Below are positions 45,555-54,483 of a stretch of DNA of 64,000 nucleotides, piece after piece. Under the pieces are notes generated by a model. That model was not told where the DNA came from. It did not search any database and worked only from the letters and a program-made list of their open reading frames with translations. How positions within the stretch are numbered: the stretch's first letter is position 1; each line of letters opens with the position of its first letter. The DNA lies in contig JAXLUI010000002.1 of the NCBI GenBank assembly GCA_046329585.1, positions 558,001 through 622,000 on the forward strand, given 5' to 3'. A program made the position numbers and the translations under genes. This stretch comes from DLKC01 sp002478885 (GTDB lineage Bacteria; Bacteroidota; Bacteroidia; Chitinophagales; Chitinophagaceae).

Positions 45555-45872
45555 ATGGCTTTAGAATTCACCGATGCAAATTTTCAGAAATCCGTTCTGG
45601 AAAGCGATAAATTAACCGTGATTGATTTTTGGGCAGAATGGTGCGGCCCCTGCCGTGCTATTGGTCCTGTTATTGAAGAACTTGCAAAAGATTATACAGG
45701 AAAGGTAAATGTTGGAAAACTAAATGTTGACCATAATCCGAATGTAAGTATTAATTATGGAATTACTTCCATACCAGCTATTCTGTTCATCAAAGGCGGA
45801 AAGGTGGTCGACAAGCAAATTGGAGCCGTTCCAAAGTCTATTATTGAAAAGAAAATACAGGCGCACATCTAA
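45555..45872 (+). CDS. trxA: Thioredoxin
   Basis: The start at 45555 gives MALEFTDANF and a 105-residue protein, the normal thioredoxin length; the frame extends upstream to 45513 without need. The active site WCGPC is at W29-C33. The cis-proline loop is TSIPAILFIK. Thioredoxin reduces disulfides in the cytoplasm with NADPH-thioredoxin reductase. It ends at a strong terminator, so it appears monocistronic. Confidence 0.95.
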   Translation: MALEFTDANFQKSVLESDKLTVIDFWAEWCGPCRAIGPVIEELAKDYTGKVNVGKLNVDHNPNVSINYGITSIPAILFIKGGKVVDKQIGAVPKSIIEKKIQAHI

Positions 45873-45886
45873 TGAAATCGTTTCCA

Positions 45887-45918
45887 AAAAGCCGGCCACA
45901 AAAGACCGGCTTTTTTTT
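45887..45918 (+). terminator. Rho-independent terminator after trxA
   Basis: AAAAGCCGG pairs with CCGGCTTTT across a CCACAAAAGA loop and runs into TTTTTTTT. It starts 15 bases after the stop codon. Confidence 0.85.
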
Positions 45919-46047
45919 GTTTGCTTTACTATGGCTTCACGTTGTTTAACCTCCGATTGCGAACAATTTATCCAAGCTAGTCAACTACAAAAAAAATTAT
46001 TTGACTATCTTCATCGATATCAATAATTTTTTGTTCAATAGTTGATT

Positions 46048-47310
46048 ATGGAAAGATTTCAGGGGCTTTTTGGAATCGTGCTTATTCTCGGTCTCTCCTG
46101 GCTTGTATCCAATAACCGTGAAAAGATCAATTACCGGCTTGTTGCTAGTGGTATAGGGTTGCAGGTTATTATTGCACTACTTATTTTCAAGGTAAGTCTT
46201 GTTCAAAGTTTTTTCTCATCCCTGGGAAAAGTAATGGAAAAGATAGAAGCTTTTGCAAGGCAGGGCGCGGCCTTTGTTTACGGTGGCGTTATCACCCAAC
46301 AACCAAATGGTAGCGTTGGTAATTATGTTGGAGGCGGATTTGTTTTTGCGTTCAATGTAACGGCAACCATTATACTTGTTTGCGCACTTGTTGCCATATT
46401 TTACCATTTTGGTATTATGCAGAGAATTGTTTCAGCAATCGCCCGTGCCATGAATTATATCATGAAAGTCAGCGGTGCCGAGGCCTTAAGCAATGTTGCA
46501 AGCGCATTTGTTGGACAAGTGGAAGCCCAGGTGATGATACGCCCCTACTTACAAGGTATGACCATGAGCGAGCTACTGGCGAGTATGAGCGGAAGCCTGG
46601 CATGTATTGCCGGCGGTATCCTTGTCGTTTATGCAAATATGGGTGCCCAGGCAGGGATTGATCTGGCGCCAAAGCTCATTACAGCAAGTATCATGGCGGC
46701 TCCGGGAGCATTGGTTATTTCAAAAATAGTTTTTCCGGAAACCGAAGAAAGCCAAACGATGGCGAAAGTAAAGCTCGAGGTAAAAAGCAACTATAAAAAC
46801 GTAATTGATGCTATTTCACATGGCGCTGGCGACGGTTTTAAAATTGCCATGAACGTAATCGCCATGCTTATCGGTTTCATCGCTGTCATCGCGTTGCTCG
46901 ACTACCTCCTCAGCAGTATCGGACACCTGCTTCATCTTCCATTCGATCTTACACTTAACTGGATCTTCGGAAAAATATTTTACCCTGTTGCCTGGTCAAT
47001 GGGCATTCCATCAACAGATGTTGGCAATGCAGCCACATTACTCGGCCAAAAGCTTACGGTGAACGAATTCGTTGCTTTTAAAAGCTTAACCGACAAAGCA
47101 GTTCCCATACTAACAGATAAAGGTTTACTTATCGTAAGTATTGCTATTTGCGGTTTCGCCAATTTTAGTAGCGTCGGCATGCAAATCGGCGGCATTGGAG
47201 AATTAGCCCCCGAACGCAGGGGCGACCTCGCCAAACTTGGCCTTAAAGCGTTGTTTTGTGGTACAATGGCCTCCTACCTTTCTGCAACCATCGCTGGTTT
47301 GTTAATGTAA
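46048..47310 (+). CDS. Concentrative nucleoside transporter (CNT/NupC family)
   Basis: The start is placed at ATG 46048 (MERFQGLFGIVLILG); an upstream TTG at 46042 would add two residues. The 420-residue protein has the CNT order: an N-terminal helix set (SWLVSNNREKINYRLV), the Nucleos_tra2 gate region (FHFGIMQRIVSAIARAMNYI), SGAEALSNVASAFVGQVEAQ with the nucleoside-binding Glu and Gln, and LLASMSGSLACIAGGIL. The C-terminal half has CGFANFSSVGMQIGGIGELAPERR, the core site (split: CGFANFSSVGMQ, IGGIGELAPERR). It imports nucleosides by Na+ or H+ symport at the inner membrane. Confidence 0.92.
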   Translation: MERFQGLFGIVLILGLSWLVSNNREKINYRLVASGIGLQVIIALLIFKVSLVQSFFSSLGKVMEKIEAFARQGAAFVYGGVITQQPNGSVGNYVGGGFVFAFNVTATIILVCALVAIFYHFGIMQRIVSAIARAMNYIMKVSGAEALSNVASAFVGQVEAQVMIRPYLQGMTMSELLASMSGSLACIAGGILVVYANMGAQAGIDLAPKLITASIMAAPGALVISKIVFPETEESQTMAKVKLEVKSNYKNVIDAISHGAGDGFKIAMNVIAMLIGFIAVIALLDYLLSSIGHLLHLPFDLTLNWIFGKIFYPVAWSMGIPSTDVGNAATLLGQKLTVNEFVAFKSLTDKAVPILTDKGLLIVSIAICGFANFSSVGMQIGGIGELAPERRGDLAKLGLKALFCGTMASYLSATIAGLLM

Positions 47311-47317
47311 TTTTTGT

Positions 47318-47450
47318 TCCCGGCTTTTGCACAAAATGGCATCGCCTCTTGCGTCGCACACTTGTACATGAGGCCATTCATCGGCCGACGATCCAAAAGC
47401 TGAAGGGTGCGACGCAACAAAAGCACAATTCCCATACCGCTGCCTGGTAC
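47318..47450. repeat. Paired intergenic inverted repeat, short interior, locus P
   Basis: The left unit CCCGGCTTTTGCAC...TGGCATCGCC leads to core CTTGCGTCGCAC at 47348-47359, followed by ACTTGTAC. The right core GTGCGACGCAAC lies at 47407-47418, preceded by CTGAAGG, and ends in TGCCTGGT. The core-to-core span is only 71 bases, the shortest here. Confidence 0.78.
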
Positions 47451-47534
47451 AAATACTTTTACTATTTCTTTACCGCATTTTCTTTTATTTAGTGAAGCTT
47501 TCACTCAATAACTTTGCGCCTTTAATTCAAGCAT

Positions 47535-48713
47535 ATGACCACGGCAGGCAACAACGTACAGGAACTTATTAATGCAACCAATGATATTGATCTAAAAAAT
47601 GCGGGTGAAAAAATCCTGGCGGGTGAACGCATCAGTTTCAACGAAGGCGTAATGCTTTTCGAGAAAGGCTCACTCTCCTATCTTGGGGCACTGGCCAACT
47701 GGATGCGCGAAAAAATACATGGAAACAAAACTTACTTCAACCGCAACTTTCATATAGAACCCACAAATGTTTGCGTGTTCTCCTGTGCATTTTGCGCCTA
47801 TTCCCGCCTTTATGCGCACCGGGAAGAAGGTTGGGAACTCAGCATTGATCAAATGCTTGACCTTGTTAAGAAATATGATGGCAAACCAATTACTGAAGTG
47901 CATATTGTTGGCGGTATTCATCCCAAAATGAACCTCGATTTTTTTGCCGAACTGTTGAAAAAGATAAAAACGCACCGCCCGGGCTTGCATGTAAAAGCCT
48001 TCACCGCTGTTGAATTTGATTATATGTTCCGCAAGGCTAAGCTAAGCGTCGAAGAAGGCATGCAAATGTTGAAGAACGCCGGACTCGATTCAATTCCTGG
48101 CGGAGGCGCAGAAATCTTTCATCCCGAGATAAGGCAACAAATCTGTGCCGACAAAGTTGATGCAGATGGCTGGCTAAACATTCACCGAACTGCTCACAAA
48201 ATGGGCATTCACAGCAACGCTACACTTCTGTACGGACATATTGAAAAATACTGGCACCGCATAGATCACATGGAGCGTTTGCGCCAGTTGCAGGATGAGA
48301 CCGGCGGCTTCAATACTTTTATTCCACTTAAGTTTAGGAACAAAGACAACGACATGAGTAATGTGCCCGAAACAAGTGTAGTTGAAGACATGAAGATGTA
48401 TGCGGTTTCAAGGTTATACCTGGACAACTTCCCCCATCTAAAGGCATACTGGCCAATGCTTGGCAGGCAAAACGCACAACTTACCCTGTCGTTTGGCGTT
48501 AACGACCTCGACGGCACAATCGACGACAGCACAAAAATTTATTCGATGGCCGGAAGCGAAGAGCAAACGCCCACTCTCACCACTTCGCAGCTTGTATCGC
48601 TCATTAAACAGGTAAGAAGAGAGCCGGTTGAACGTGATACGCTGTACAACGAGATACACAATTATAAAGACACTGACATTGTTGATGCAGATGTTAACCC
48701 AATCAATAATTAA
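47535..48713 (+). CDS. mqnE: Aminodeoxyfutalosine synthase (radical SAM)
   Basis: This 392-residue radical SAM enzyme has the CxxxCxxC cluster site at C80, C84 and C87 (CVFSCAFC). EVHIVGGIHPKM, VKAFTAVEFDYM and SIPGGGAEIFHPEIR favour MqnE over MqnC, which carries GGGGE-type loops. TLLYGHIEKYWHRIDHM and LGRQNAQLTLSFGVNDLDGT are further MqnE signatures. MqnE joins a chorismate-derived enolpyruvyl compound with SAM to make aminofutalosine, an early step of futalosine-route menaquinone synthesis. No other mqn gene is in the window. A short inverted-repeat element and then a bidirectional terminator follow. Confidence 0.93.
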   Translation: MTTAGNNVQELINATNDIDLKNAGEKILAGERISFNEGVMLFEKGSLSYLGALANWMREKIHGNKTYFNRNFHIEPTNVCVFSCAFCAYSRLYAHREEGWELSIDQMLDLVKKYDGKPITEVHIVGGIHPKMNLDFFAELLKKIKTHRPGLHVKAFTAVEFDYMFRKAKLSVEEGMQMLKNAGLDSIPGGGAEIFHPEIRQQICADKVDADGWLNIHRTAHKMGIHSNATLLYGHIEKYWHRIDHMERLRQLQDETGGFNTFIPLKFRNKDNDMSNVPETSVVEDMKMYAVSRLYLDNFPHLKAYWPMLGRQNAQLTLSFGVNDLDGTIDDSTKIYSMAGSEEQTPTLTTSQLVSLIKQVRREPVERDTLYNEIHNYKDTDIVDADVNPINN

Positions 48714-48753
48714 TTATCTAACGACGTTATCTCAAAAACAGCTTATATTTTTT

Positions 48754-48954
48754 GAGCCCGGCAATGGTATCCCAATTAAGCTTTTGTTGCGTCGCACACT
48801 TGTACAATAGGTCGGGAAGTCGACAAAGACAAAAAAATTCGAAAGCCACTTCCGCAACGATAAAATGCTTACTGGCTTTCGATCTATCCGATTTGTATTC
48901 GATAGTATAAGTGAGTGACACAACCGGCGATGCCACGAAGCACTGAAGCCGGCA
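48754..48954. repeat. Paired mixed-class inverted repeat, locus Q
   Basis: The left unit is class 1 (AGCCCGGC..., core GTTGCGTCGCAC at 48786-48797, then ACTTGTAC). The right unit is class 2 (GAGTGACACAAC at 48913-48924, then CGGCGATGCCAC and AAGCCGGC). The interior holds a further hairpin, CGAAAGCCA with TGGCTTTCG. Confidence 0.82.
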
Positions 48955-48966
48955 AAATAAAAATAA

Positions 48967-48999
48967 CAAAGGTCGCCAACATGTTGGCGACCTTTGTTT
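48967..48999. terminator. Bidirectional terminator between mqnE and susD-like gene
   Basis: ACAAAGGTCGCCAACA and its exact complement form a near-perfect hairpin with A and T runs on the two sides. It sits between convergent genes and can end both transcripts. Confidence 0.82.
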
Positions 49000-49013
49000 T
49001 ATCAAAAGGAAGT

Positions 49014-50315
49014 TTATTGACCTTCTGTAATAGGGATTGGCATTGCAGACCAAACCTGGTCGCCAGGCCTATCGATCGGTAATTCTCCGAGTTTTTGATA
49101 ACGGCGCATGTCTATCCAGCGATGACCTTCAAAGAACAATGAAAAGCGGCGCTGGTCAAGCATTTCATTAACCAATGCTTCTTTTTCCATTGCACCTGTA
49201 TAGTTGCCTATTCCGTGACCATTTCTTACGACATTTATAGCTTTTACGGCTTCATCGAAATTGGCAATTTGAATGTTTGCTTCTGCATAAATAAGCATGA
49301 GCTCTTCATTACGTACGATTGGAATAGGTGCTGTACTTGAAGTGTACACCCAAATATCCCTGTCGCCGGACAGCCCGGCATTTGACGCAGGGGTAGAGCG
49401 CAGTGTTGCTTTTGATATTCTGTCGTCGCCTTCTTCCATATCTGTTACAAACGTTGGATGAGACAGCCGCACTTCACCATTTTGGTTCTGCGGGAAATAA
49501 GCAGAGTTCAATTGGTCGCCGCTTCCTGTGCCAAATACTTCGTAAGCACCTGTGGCAAAGTCGCCCGAGAGGTCAAAGAAAGAAGCGCCAAGATCAGTTA
49601 AGGCAAGATCCCATTTTTGCCTGTAAACATCAACCCTTGCAGCGAGTGCGCGATTAAATTTAATAAAGCCGGTAACATCATCAAGACCTGCAAAGCCGCT
49701 GGTAAGCGGATAAACGATGCTTGATCCGTTGAGGTTATTCTTAGCTTCGTCGAGCAAAGATGCAATGGCTGTGATCGATTCATCAAAACTAAGTATTGGA
49801 CCCAGGTTGTTCGGGTCGGCCACATCTACACGAATTCCGTTTGTGTAAGTAAGATTGAGATTAAGCAAAAGTTCAAAAGCTTTTATTGTTTTAGCAAACC
49901 CGAGATATCCGTTTCGTTCCGCATCGGAAATAAGCGAAGAGTTGGTTGCTGCATCAATAAGCACATTGCAGTTTTTTACCACACGGTAACGTGATGCCCA
50001 CGGATTGGTTATATAAAAACCGGTATTATTCAAAGGCGCTGAACCTAAAAGCTCGGTGACGTAACGTGGGTCTGCATTTGAGAATCGGTACATTTCGCGG
50101 CCGATTATACCTACGGCATCCAGGTAAAGACCGTCATTATTACGCATACCAGCCAGTGATCCTACCACAAGGCTGTTTAGCTGGTCTTTTGACGCATTCT
50201 TAAGATAGTCTTCTACAGTCGGGCTGTTAAGATTCCCGTATTCTTTTTTGCAGGATGTTATTGAAACCGCGATAAGCAGTAATAACACTATTGGAAAATT
50301 GACAATTCGTTTCAT
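49014..50315 (-). CDS. SusD/RagB-family nutrient-binding lipoprotein
   Basis: This 433-residue protein has a lipoprotein signal (VSITSC, Cys22). SusD features are NSPTVEDYLKNASKDQLNSL near the N terminus, YRVVKNCNVLIDAAT, the TPR-type helical core (GYLGFAKTIKAFELLLNLNL), NEELMLIYAEANIQ and the end QRRFSLFFEGHRWIDMRRY. SusD binds the substrate outside the cell as a lid on the SusC transporter. Its gene lies 18 bases downstream of the susC-like gene, as expected. The substrate is unknown; no glycosidase or sensor adjoins the pair. Confidence 0.92.
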   Translation of the reverse strand: MKRIVNFPIVLLLLIAVSITSCKKEYGNLNSPTVEDYLKNASKDQLNSLVVGSLAGMRNNDGLYLDAVGIIGREMYRFSNADPRYVTELLGSAPLNNTGFYITNPWASRYRVVKNCNVLIDAATNSSLISDAERNGYLGFAKTIKAFELLLNLNLTYTNGIRVDVADPNNLGPILSFDESITAIASLLDEAKNNLNGSSIVYPLTSGFAGLDDVTGFIKFNRALAARVDVYRQKWDLALTDLGASFFDLSGDFATGAYEVFGTGSGDQLNSAYFPQNQNGEVRLSHPTFVTDMEEGDDRISKATLRSTPASNAGLSGDRDIWVYTSSTAPIPIVRNEELMLIYAEANIQIANFDEAVKAINVVRNGHGIGNYTGAMEKEALVNEMLDQRRFSLFFEGHRWIDMRRYQKLGELPIDRPGDQVWSAMPIPITEGQ

Positions 50316-50333
50316 TATGTTCTGTTTATTTTT

Positions 50334-53297
50334 TTAGAAATCAATAGTTATGTTCAGGCTGGCACGTTTTGAAGCCGGATATGGGTCAACATCAACACCT
50401 GTTGAGAATCCTGTACCGAAGTTGGAAACCTCGGGATCGTAACCGGCGTATTTTGTAAAGGTGATGTAGTTGTTAAGCGCAACCCCTACACGCAGGCCGC
50501 GAACAACATTACCGGGTATCTTGCTGAACGAATAATATAAACCGATTTCTCTGAAACGCACGTAGCCGGCATCCTGAACAAAACCTCTTGCACTGCCACC
50601 AAGGAAACTTCCTATTCTTTCAGGACCATTTGGAATATTGTTGCCATTGTCATCAGCATCAAAGTCTGCACTGGTTTGTCCGAAATCGTTAAGCAGGTTT
50701 GTTAAGTTCACATTGTCGCCACCGTTTTTCCAATGAATAAGAAAACGAAGGCTTAACCTGTTTTTGAACGTGATTTCGTTAAAGGTATTCATTTGGAAAG
50801 TGGGTTCCTGGTTGCCAAGTACCACTATTTCACCAGATGGATGTGTAGGCGCATCGTTACCTACGATCTGAGTGGCAGATTTACCCTCTTCAATACGGAA
50901 GGTTCCAAGGCTTGTGCCAAAAGAACCGAGAATTACCGGAGGAATTGTAAGCTTGGTAACTTTAGAACGGTTGAACCAGAAGTTTAATGAGGTAGTCCAT
51001 TTGATGGCTTTTGTAGAAATCGGCTGTGCATTGATGCCAACTTCAAGACCGCTGTTTTGAAGGTCACCCGCATTCACGAATTTTTGGGAAAACCCGGATG
51101 AAGGCGGAACGGTTGCCAGCAAAAGAAAGTCGAAGATTTTTTTCCGGTAATAGGTTATCTCAAAATTCACCTTACTGTTGGCCATGCTAAAATCTATACC
51201 GGTTTCGAATTCAGCTTGTCTTTCAGGCTTAATGTTTGGATCACCGCCTTGCACATTAACAATCGATCCCTGTAGCCCATCTGTGTTTGAAGACACAAGC
51301 GTTGTGAACTTACTTCCATAAGCAGGGAAATTAGCTGACTGCCCGTAGGCTGCTCTCAATTTGATATTGTTGAAAATGCTTTTATCAAGTACACCGAGTT
51401 TTGTAAGATTTAAAGAAGCACCGGCTTTAGGATAAGTATAAAATTTTGTCGCGTCGCCGTTATTGGTCGACCTGTCGAAACGAACACCGGCATTGACGTT
51501 TAATGCATCATTAATGCTTACTTCTTCCTGAACGAAAATACCTTCGTTTTGAAACTTGTTCCTGAATTGCTGACCTGTAAGCGCTCCGCCCTGGTCAATA
51601 TTTGATTGGCCTGGCGCAACCTGTGTGGCTACATTTAGCAGGTTATTATAATCACCCGTTTCCTGTGTAACACCGGCAGAAGTAGTAAATGCAAGATTAT
51701 CGCTGGCATTGTAAACATTCACAAGTGAAAGGATAGAATTGGTGTTCAGGTTTTGTGTGGCGCCTTGTATAGAGGTTCCTTTATTTACATTCTGAAACTG
51801 CAGCTCTCTCGGGAACAAAGCAGTCGTGTAGAGACTATAGAAATCTATGCCCCCGCGTCCGATAAGTCTTGTTGTCGACTTATTGCTTTTTTGCAAAATG
51901 GCATCAAGGTTAATACCAGTCGTAAACCGGTTAACACTTTCATTATTCGTCATCAATGCAATTGTCTGTAAAACATTTGAAGCAGAGAACGGGTTAATTG
52001 GATAGTTGCCATATTGATCAGGATGCAGATCAACGAAGTTTGGCGTTGATGAAAGTGAAATACTGTAGGATGTGCCGGTATTGTCATTACCTGTTAACCC
52101 CCTATCTGACGAAGAATTTACATAATTAGTGCTCAAGCCGATTTTTATATTATCGGTGATTTTATGATCAAGGTTTAAGCGTAAGCTTGTATTCCGATAA
52201 CCCGTTCCTTTTACTATACCCTCTTCGTCTTTTTGCGCAGCTGAAAAATAAAAGCTTGTTTTTTCTCCACCTCCGGTTACGCTTAACACGCTGTTACGCA
52301 TAAAACCTGTGTTGCCATAAATTTCTTTCTCATAATCGTATAATTTGCCCGCAGCTTTGGCTTCTGTGAACTGCTGACTAAGCGCAGCGCTTGTTTCCGG
52401 ATCACTCGACAAACTGCCTGCCGTTTCAGCAGTGAATTGTCTTACCCCCAAAAGGTGCCGCGCTTTTGCAAAACCAAAGTCCTGTGAAAAACTGATCTTG
52501 GTTTTACCCTGCGACCCTCTTTTTGTTGTAATAATGATTACACCGGCAGCAGCTCTTGAACCGTAGATTGCCGCTGCAGAAGCTCCTTTTAAGATTTCGA
52601 TGTTTTGAATATCTTCTGCACGCAGATCTGCAATACGGCTACTCGGGTTATCTTGTGTTGATGCGTTACCGCCCGCCGCCGCCTGTGTCACAGCATTCAG
52701 TCCGCCTGAAGTAGCAGTATTATCCATGAATACGCCGTCAACAACATACAAAGGTTGAGTATTCCCAAAGATGGAAGTGACGCCTCTTAATTTAACTGAC
52801 AGGCCACCACCCGGTGCGCCACTGTTTGCATTAATATATGCGCCAGGAATTTTTCCATTCAGCGCCGCATCAAAAGTTTGTGCAGGGGCAACTCCATTTA
52901 ATTGCTTCGCAGAAATAGTACCCACAGCATTCGAAAGATTTTTCCTTTTTACGGTAGTGGCGAGGCCCATTACAACCACTTCTTCAAGTTTGCCAATATC
53001 TTCCTCCATTTTTATTGAAAGATCACCTGATGCATCACTTACCTTGAAAGTTTGTGATTTAAATCCGGTGAAACTAAAAACGATGGAAGCGTTGTCGGCA
53101 ACCTGTATTTTAAATTTTCCATCGGCATCGGTAACTGTACCCTGTGTAGATTTTAAGACAGAGACACTTACACCGGCCATAGGAAGCCCGGAAATATCAG
53201 TAACCTTTCCTGTTACTGTTTTGCCCTGGGCATAAAGCAAGTCTGGCAGCAGAAAGAGCAGAAAAACGCCTGCCAAGGAAAGCATCAATTTTCTCAT
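50334..53297 (-). CDS. SusC/RagA-family TonB-linked outer-membrane transporter
   Basis: The start at 53297 (MRKLMLSLAGVFLLFLL) is preferred; the longer frame begins at TTG. The roughly 987-residue protein has a signal peptide and a carboxypeptidase-like domain (VTGKVTDISGLPMAGVSV). It then has the SusC TonB-box region EVVVMGLATTVKRKNLSNAVG, a plug with LRGVTSIFGNTQPLYVVDG and ILKGASAAAIYGSRAAAGVI, and a large barrel ending in SLNITIDF. SusC imports oligosaccharides or peptides bound by the SusD partner encoded just downstream. There is no adjacent sigma/anti-sigma pair or hybrid regulator, so control is not visible. Confidence 0.93.
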   Translation of the reverse strand: MRKLMLSLAGVFLLFLLPDLLYAQGKTVTGKVTDISGLPMAGVSVSVLKSTQGTVTDADGKFKIQVADNASIVFSFTGFKSQTFKVSDASGDLSIKMEEDIGKLEEVVVMGLATTVKRKNLSNAVGTISAKQLNGVAPAQTFDAALNGKIPGAYINANSGAPGGGLSVKLRGVTSIFGNTQPLYVVDGVFMDNTATSGGLNAVTQAAAGGNASTQDNPSSRIADLRAEDIQNIEILKGASAAAIYGSRAAAGVIIITTKRGSQGKTKISFSQDFGFAKARHLLGVRQFTAETAGSLSSDPETSAALSQQFTEAKAAGKLYDYEKEIYGNTGFMRNSVLSVTGGGEKTSFYFSAAQKDEEGIVKGTGYRNTSLRLNLDHKITDNIKIGLSTNYVNSSSDRGLTGNDNTGTSYSISLSSTPNFVDLHPDQYGNYPINPFSASNVLQTIALMTNNESVNRFTTGINLDAILQKSNKSTTRLIGRGGIDFYSLYTTALFPRELQFQNVNKGTSIQGATQNLNTNSILSLVNVYNASDNLAFTTSAGVTQETGDYNNLLNVATQVAPGQSNIDQGGALTGQQFRNKFQNEGIFVQEEVSINDALNVNAGVRFDRSTNNGDATKFYTYPKAGASLNLTKLGVLDKSIFNNIKLRAAYGQSANFPAYGSKFTTLVSSNTDGLQGSIVNVQGGDPNIKPERQAEFETGIDFSMANSKVNFEITYYRKKIFDFLLLATVPPSSGFSQKFVNAGDLQNSGLEVGINAQPISTKAIKWTTSLNFWFNRSKVTKLTIPPVILGSFGTSLGTFRIEEGKSATQIVGNDAPTHPSGEIVVLGNQEPTFQMNTFNEITFKNRLSLRFLIHWKNGGDNVNLTNLLNDFGQTSADFDADDNGNNIPNGPERIGSFLGGSARGFVQDAGYVRFREIGLYYSFSKIPGNVVRGLRVGVALNNYITFTKYAGYDPEVSNFGTGFSTGVDVDPYPASKRASLNITIDF

Positions 53298-53562
53298 GTT
53301 TTGATTTTTTGAGTGATTCAATTAAAAACGTGTAATGGTTAAAAAACAATGGTGCAGAACTAAGGGCTTCACCCTGTTCCACACTGGTCGGTTAAATAAA
53401 ATACGGCTGCTACTATTTCAGCCGCTGGCTGGAAAACTAAATTCGTCTTATGGGTCATTCTGTTGGTTAAATCTCTTTTGTAGACATATTTCATCTACAT
53501 TTTGATGCACAAAAAAAAGCATATTTTATTGCTGCCGTAGTTTTTCCAAACGAAAAACCTTG

Positions 53563-54129
53563 TCAACTTCCAACAGGCTGCTTGCCAAGATAAATATGAC
53601 TTCCATATCCATTTTCAGCTACTTGCTTAGCCCTTAACGGATAGGAATCCATATCATCGGGAGCATTGGCAGCAAGGCCATCTACATACCTGTTAAACAT
53701 GCAAAAAGCAGCGGCAATAAGTACGGTATCATGTATATCGCGATCGGTTGCGCCTGCGGCTTTTGCCTCGGCAATATCTTCTTTGGTTACAGCCTTGCCA
53801 CTCACCTGAACTTTACCCGCGAGATGCAACAAAGCTTTTAACTTCCCGGAAACAGGCGCAGCATTATAATCTTTCTTCACCTGTTCAACCAAAGCACGAT
53901 CGCCACCCAAATAATGGCAGGCAATTTCTCCATGAGATGTGTGACAATAAAAGCAATCATTTCTATACGAAACAAACGCCCCGATCAGTTCCCTGTCCGT
54001 ACGGGATAATCCTTCATTGTCTCGCAGTAAAATTTCTGCAAGCTCATTCATAGGCGCGGCAGTTTCCGGTCTGAACGCCATTAAGGCTCTTATGCCCGGA
54101 AGATTCTCATCAACATTTATATGTGGCAT
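53563..54129 (-). CDS. AhpD/CMD-family peroxidase-related protein (first copy)
   Basis: This 188-residue alpha-helical protein of the carboxymuconolactone-decarboxylase-like superfamily begins MPHINVDENLPGIRALM. The redox motif CFYCHTSH sits at about residue 57. RTDRELIGAFVSYRNDCFYC and ATDRDIHDTVLIAAAFCMFNRYVDGL match the uncharacterised peroxidase-related group, whose CxxC plus His resembles AhpD. Reduction of peroxides or a related thiol chemistry is the likely role. A close paralogue lies at 55759 and an MFS transporter between them, though an inverted-repeat element separates this copy from the transporter. Confidence 0.85.
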   Translation of the reverse strand: MPHINVDENLPGIRALMAFRPETAAPMNELAEILLRDNEGLSRTDRELIGAFVSYRNDCFYCHTSHGEIACHYLGGDRALVEQVKKDYNAAPVSGKLKALLHLAGKVQVSGKAVTKEDIAEAKAAGATDRDIHDTVLIAAAFCMFNRYVDGLAANAPDDMDSYPLRAKQVAENGYGSHIYLGKQPVGS

Positions 54130-54279
54130 TTAAAAATTTTAAGATCAGGAAATATTTTTACTATATGTTTCAAAATCACTTTTGCCGTGTTACAGGGTAA
54201 AACAGTACAACTTTTATTTGGTTGTCACTTGTTCTTAAAAATATATAAGCGTTATTATTTTTCACTCAAAGCTTTTGTA

Positions 54280-54461
54280 CCAGGCTTTTGTTCAATATTT
54301 ATCTTCCGTTGCGTCGCACACTTGTGCTGCTGAATCGTTGGTCATCAATATTGGTAAGATGCTCCGCAATAAATATCATTCACGATCACACTGCCCAAAA
54401 AAGTTCCGAACGATGAACGTAATGCGACGCAACAGGTGACGCCAAAAGCACAGAAGCCGGT
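54280..54461. repeat. Paired intergenic inverted repeat, locus R
   Basis: The left unit CCAGGCTTTTG... leads to core GTTGCGTCGCAC at 54308-54319, followed by ACTTGTGCTGCTGAA. The right core ATGCGACGCAAC lies at 54422-54433, followed by AGGTGACGCCAA and AGAAGCCGG. The right inner flank has diverged. The 354-base gap around it holds no gene. Confidence 0.78.
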
Positions 54462-54483
54462 AATCAAAACTTCCTTTTCATTT

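Noticed and set aside
2774..47516. TAnnTTTG motifs resembling the Bacteroidota -7 promoter element (2774, 17757, 45501, 47509)
   Set aside because: None has a TTG at the expected 17-23 base spacing upstream, and such AT-rich strings occur by chance, so I do not annotate promoters.
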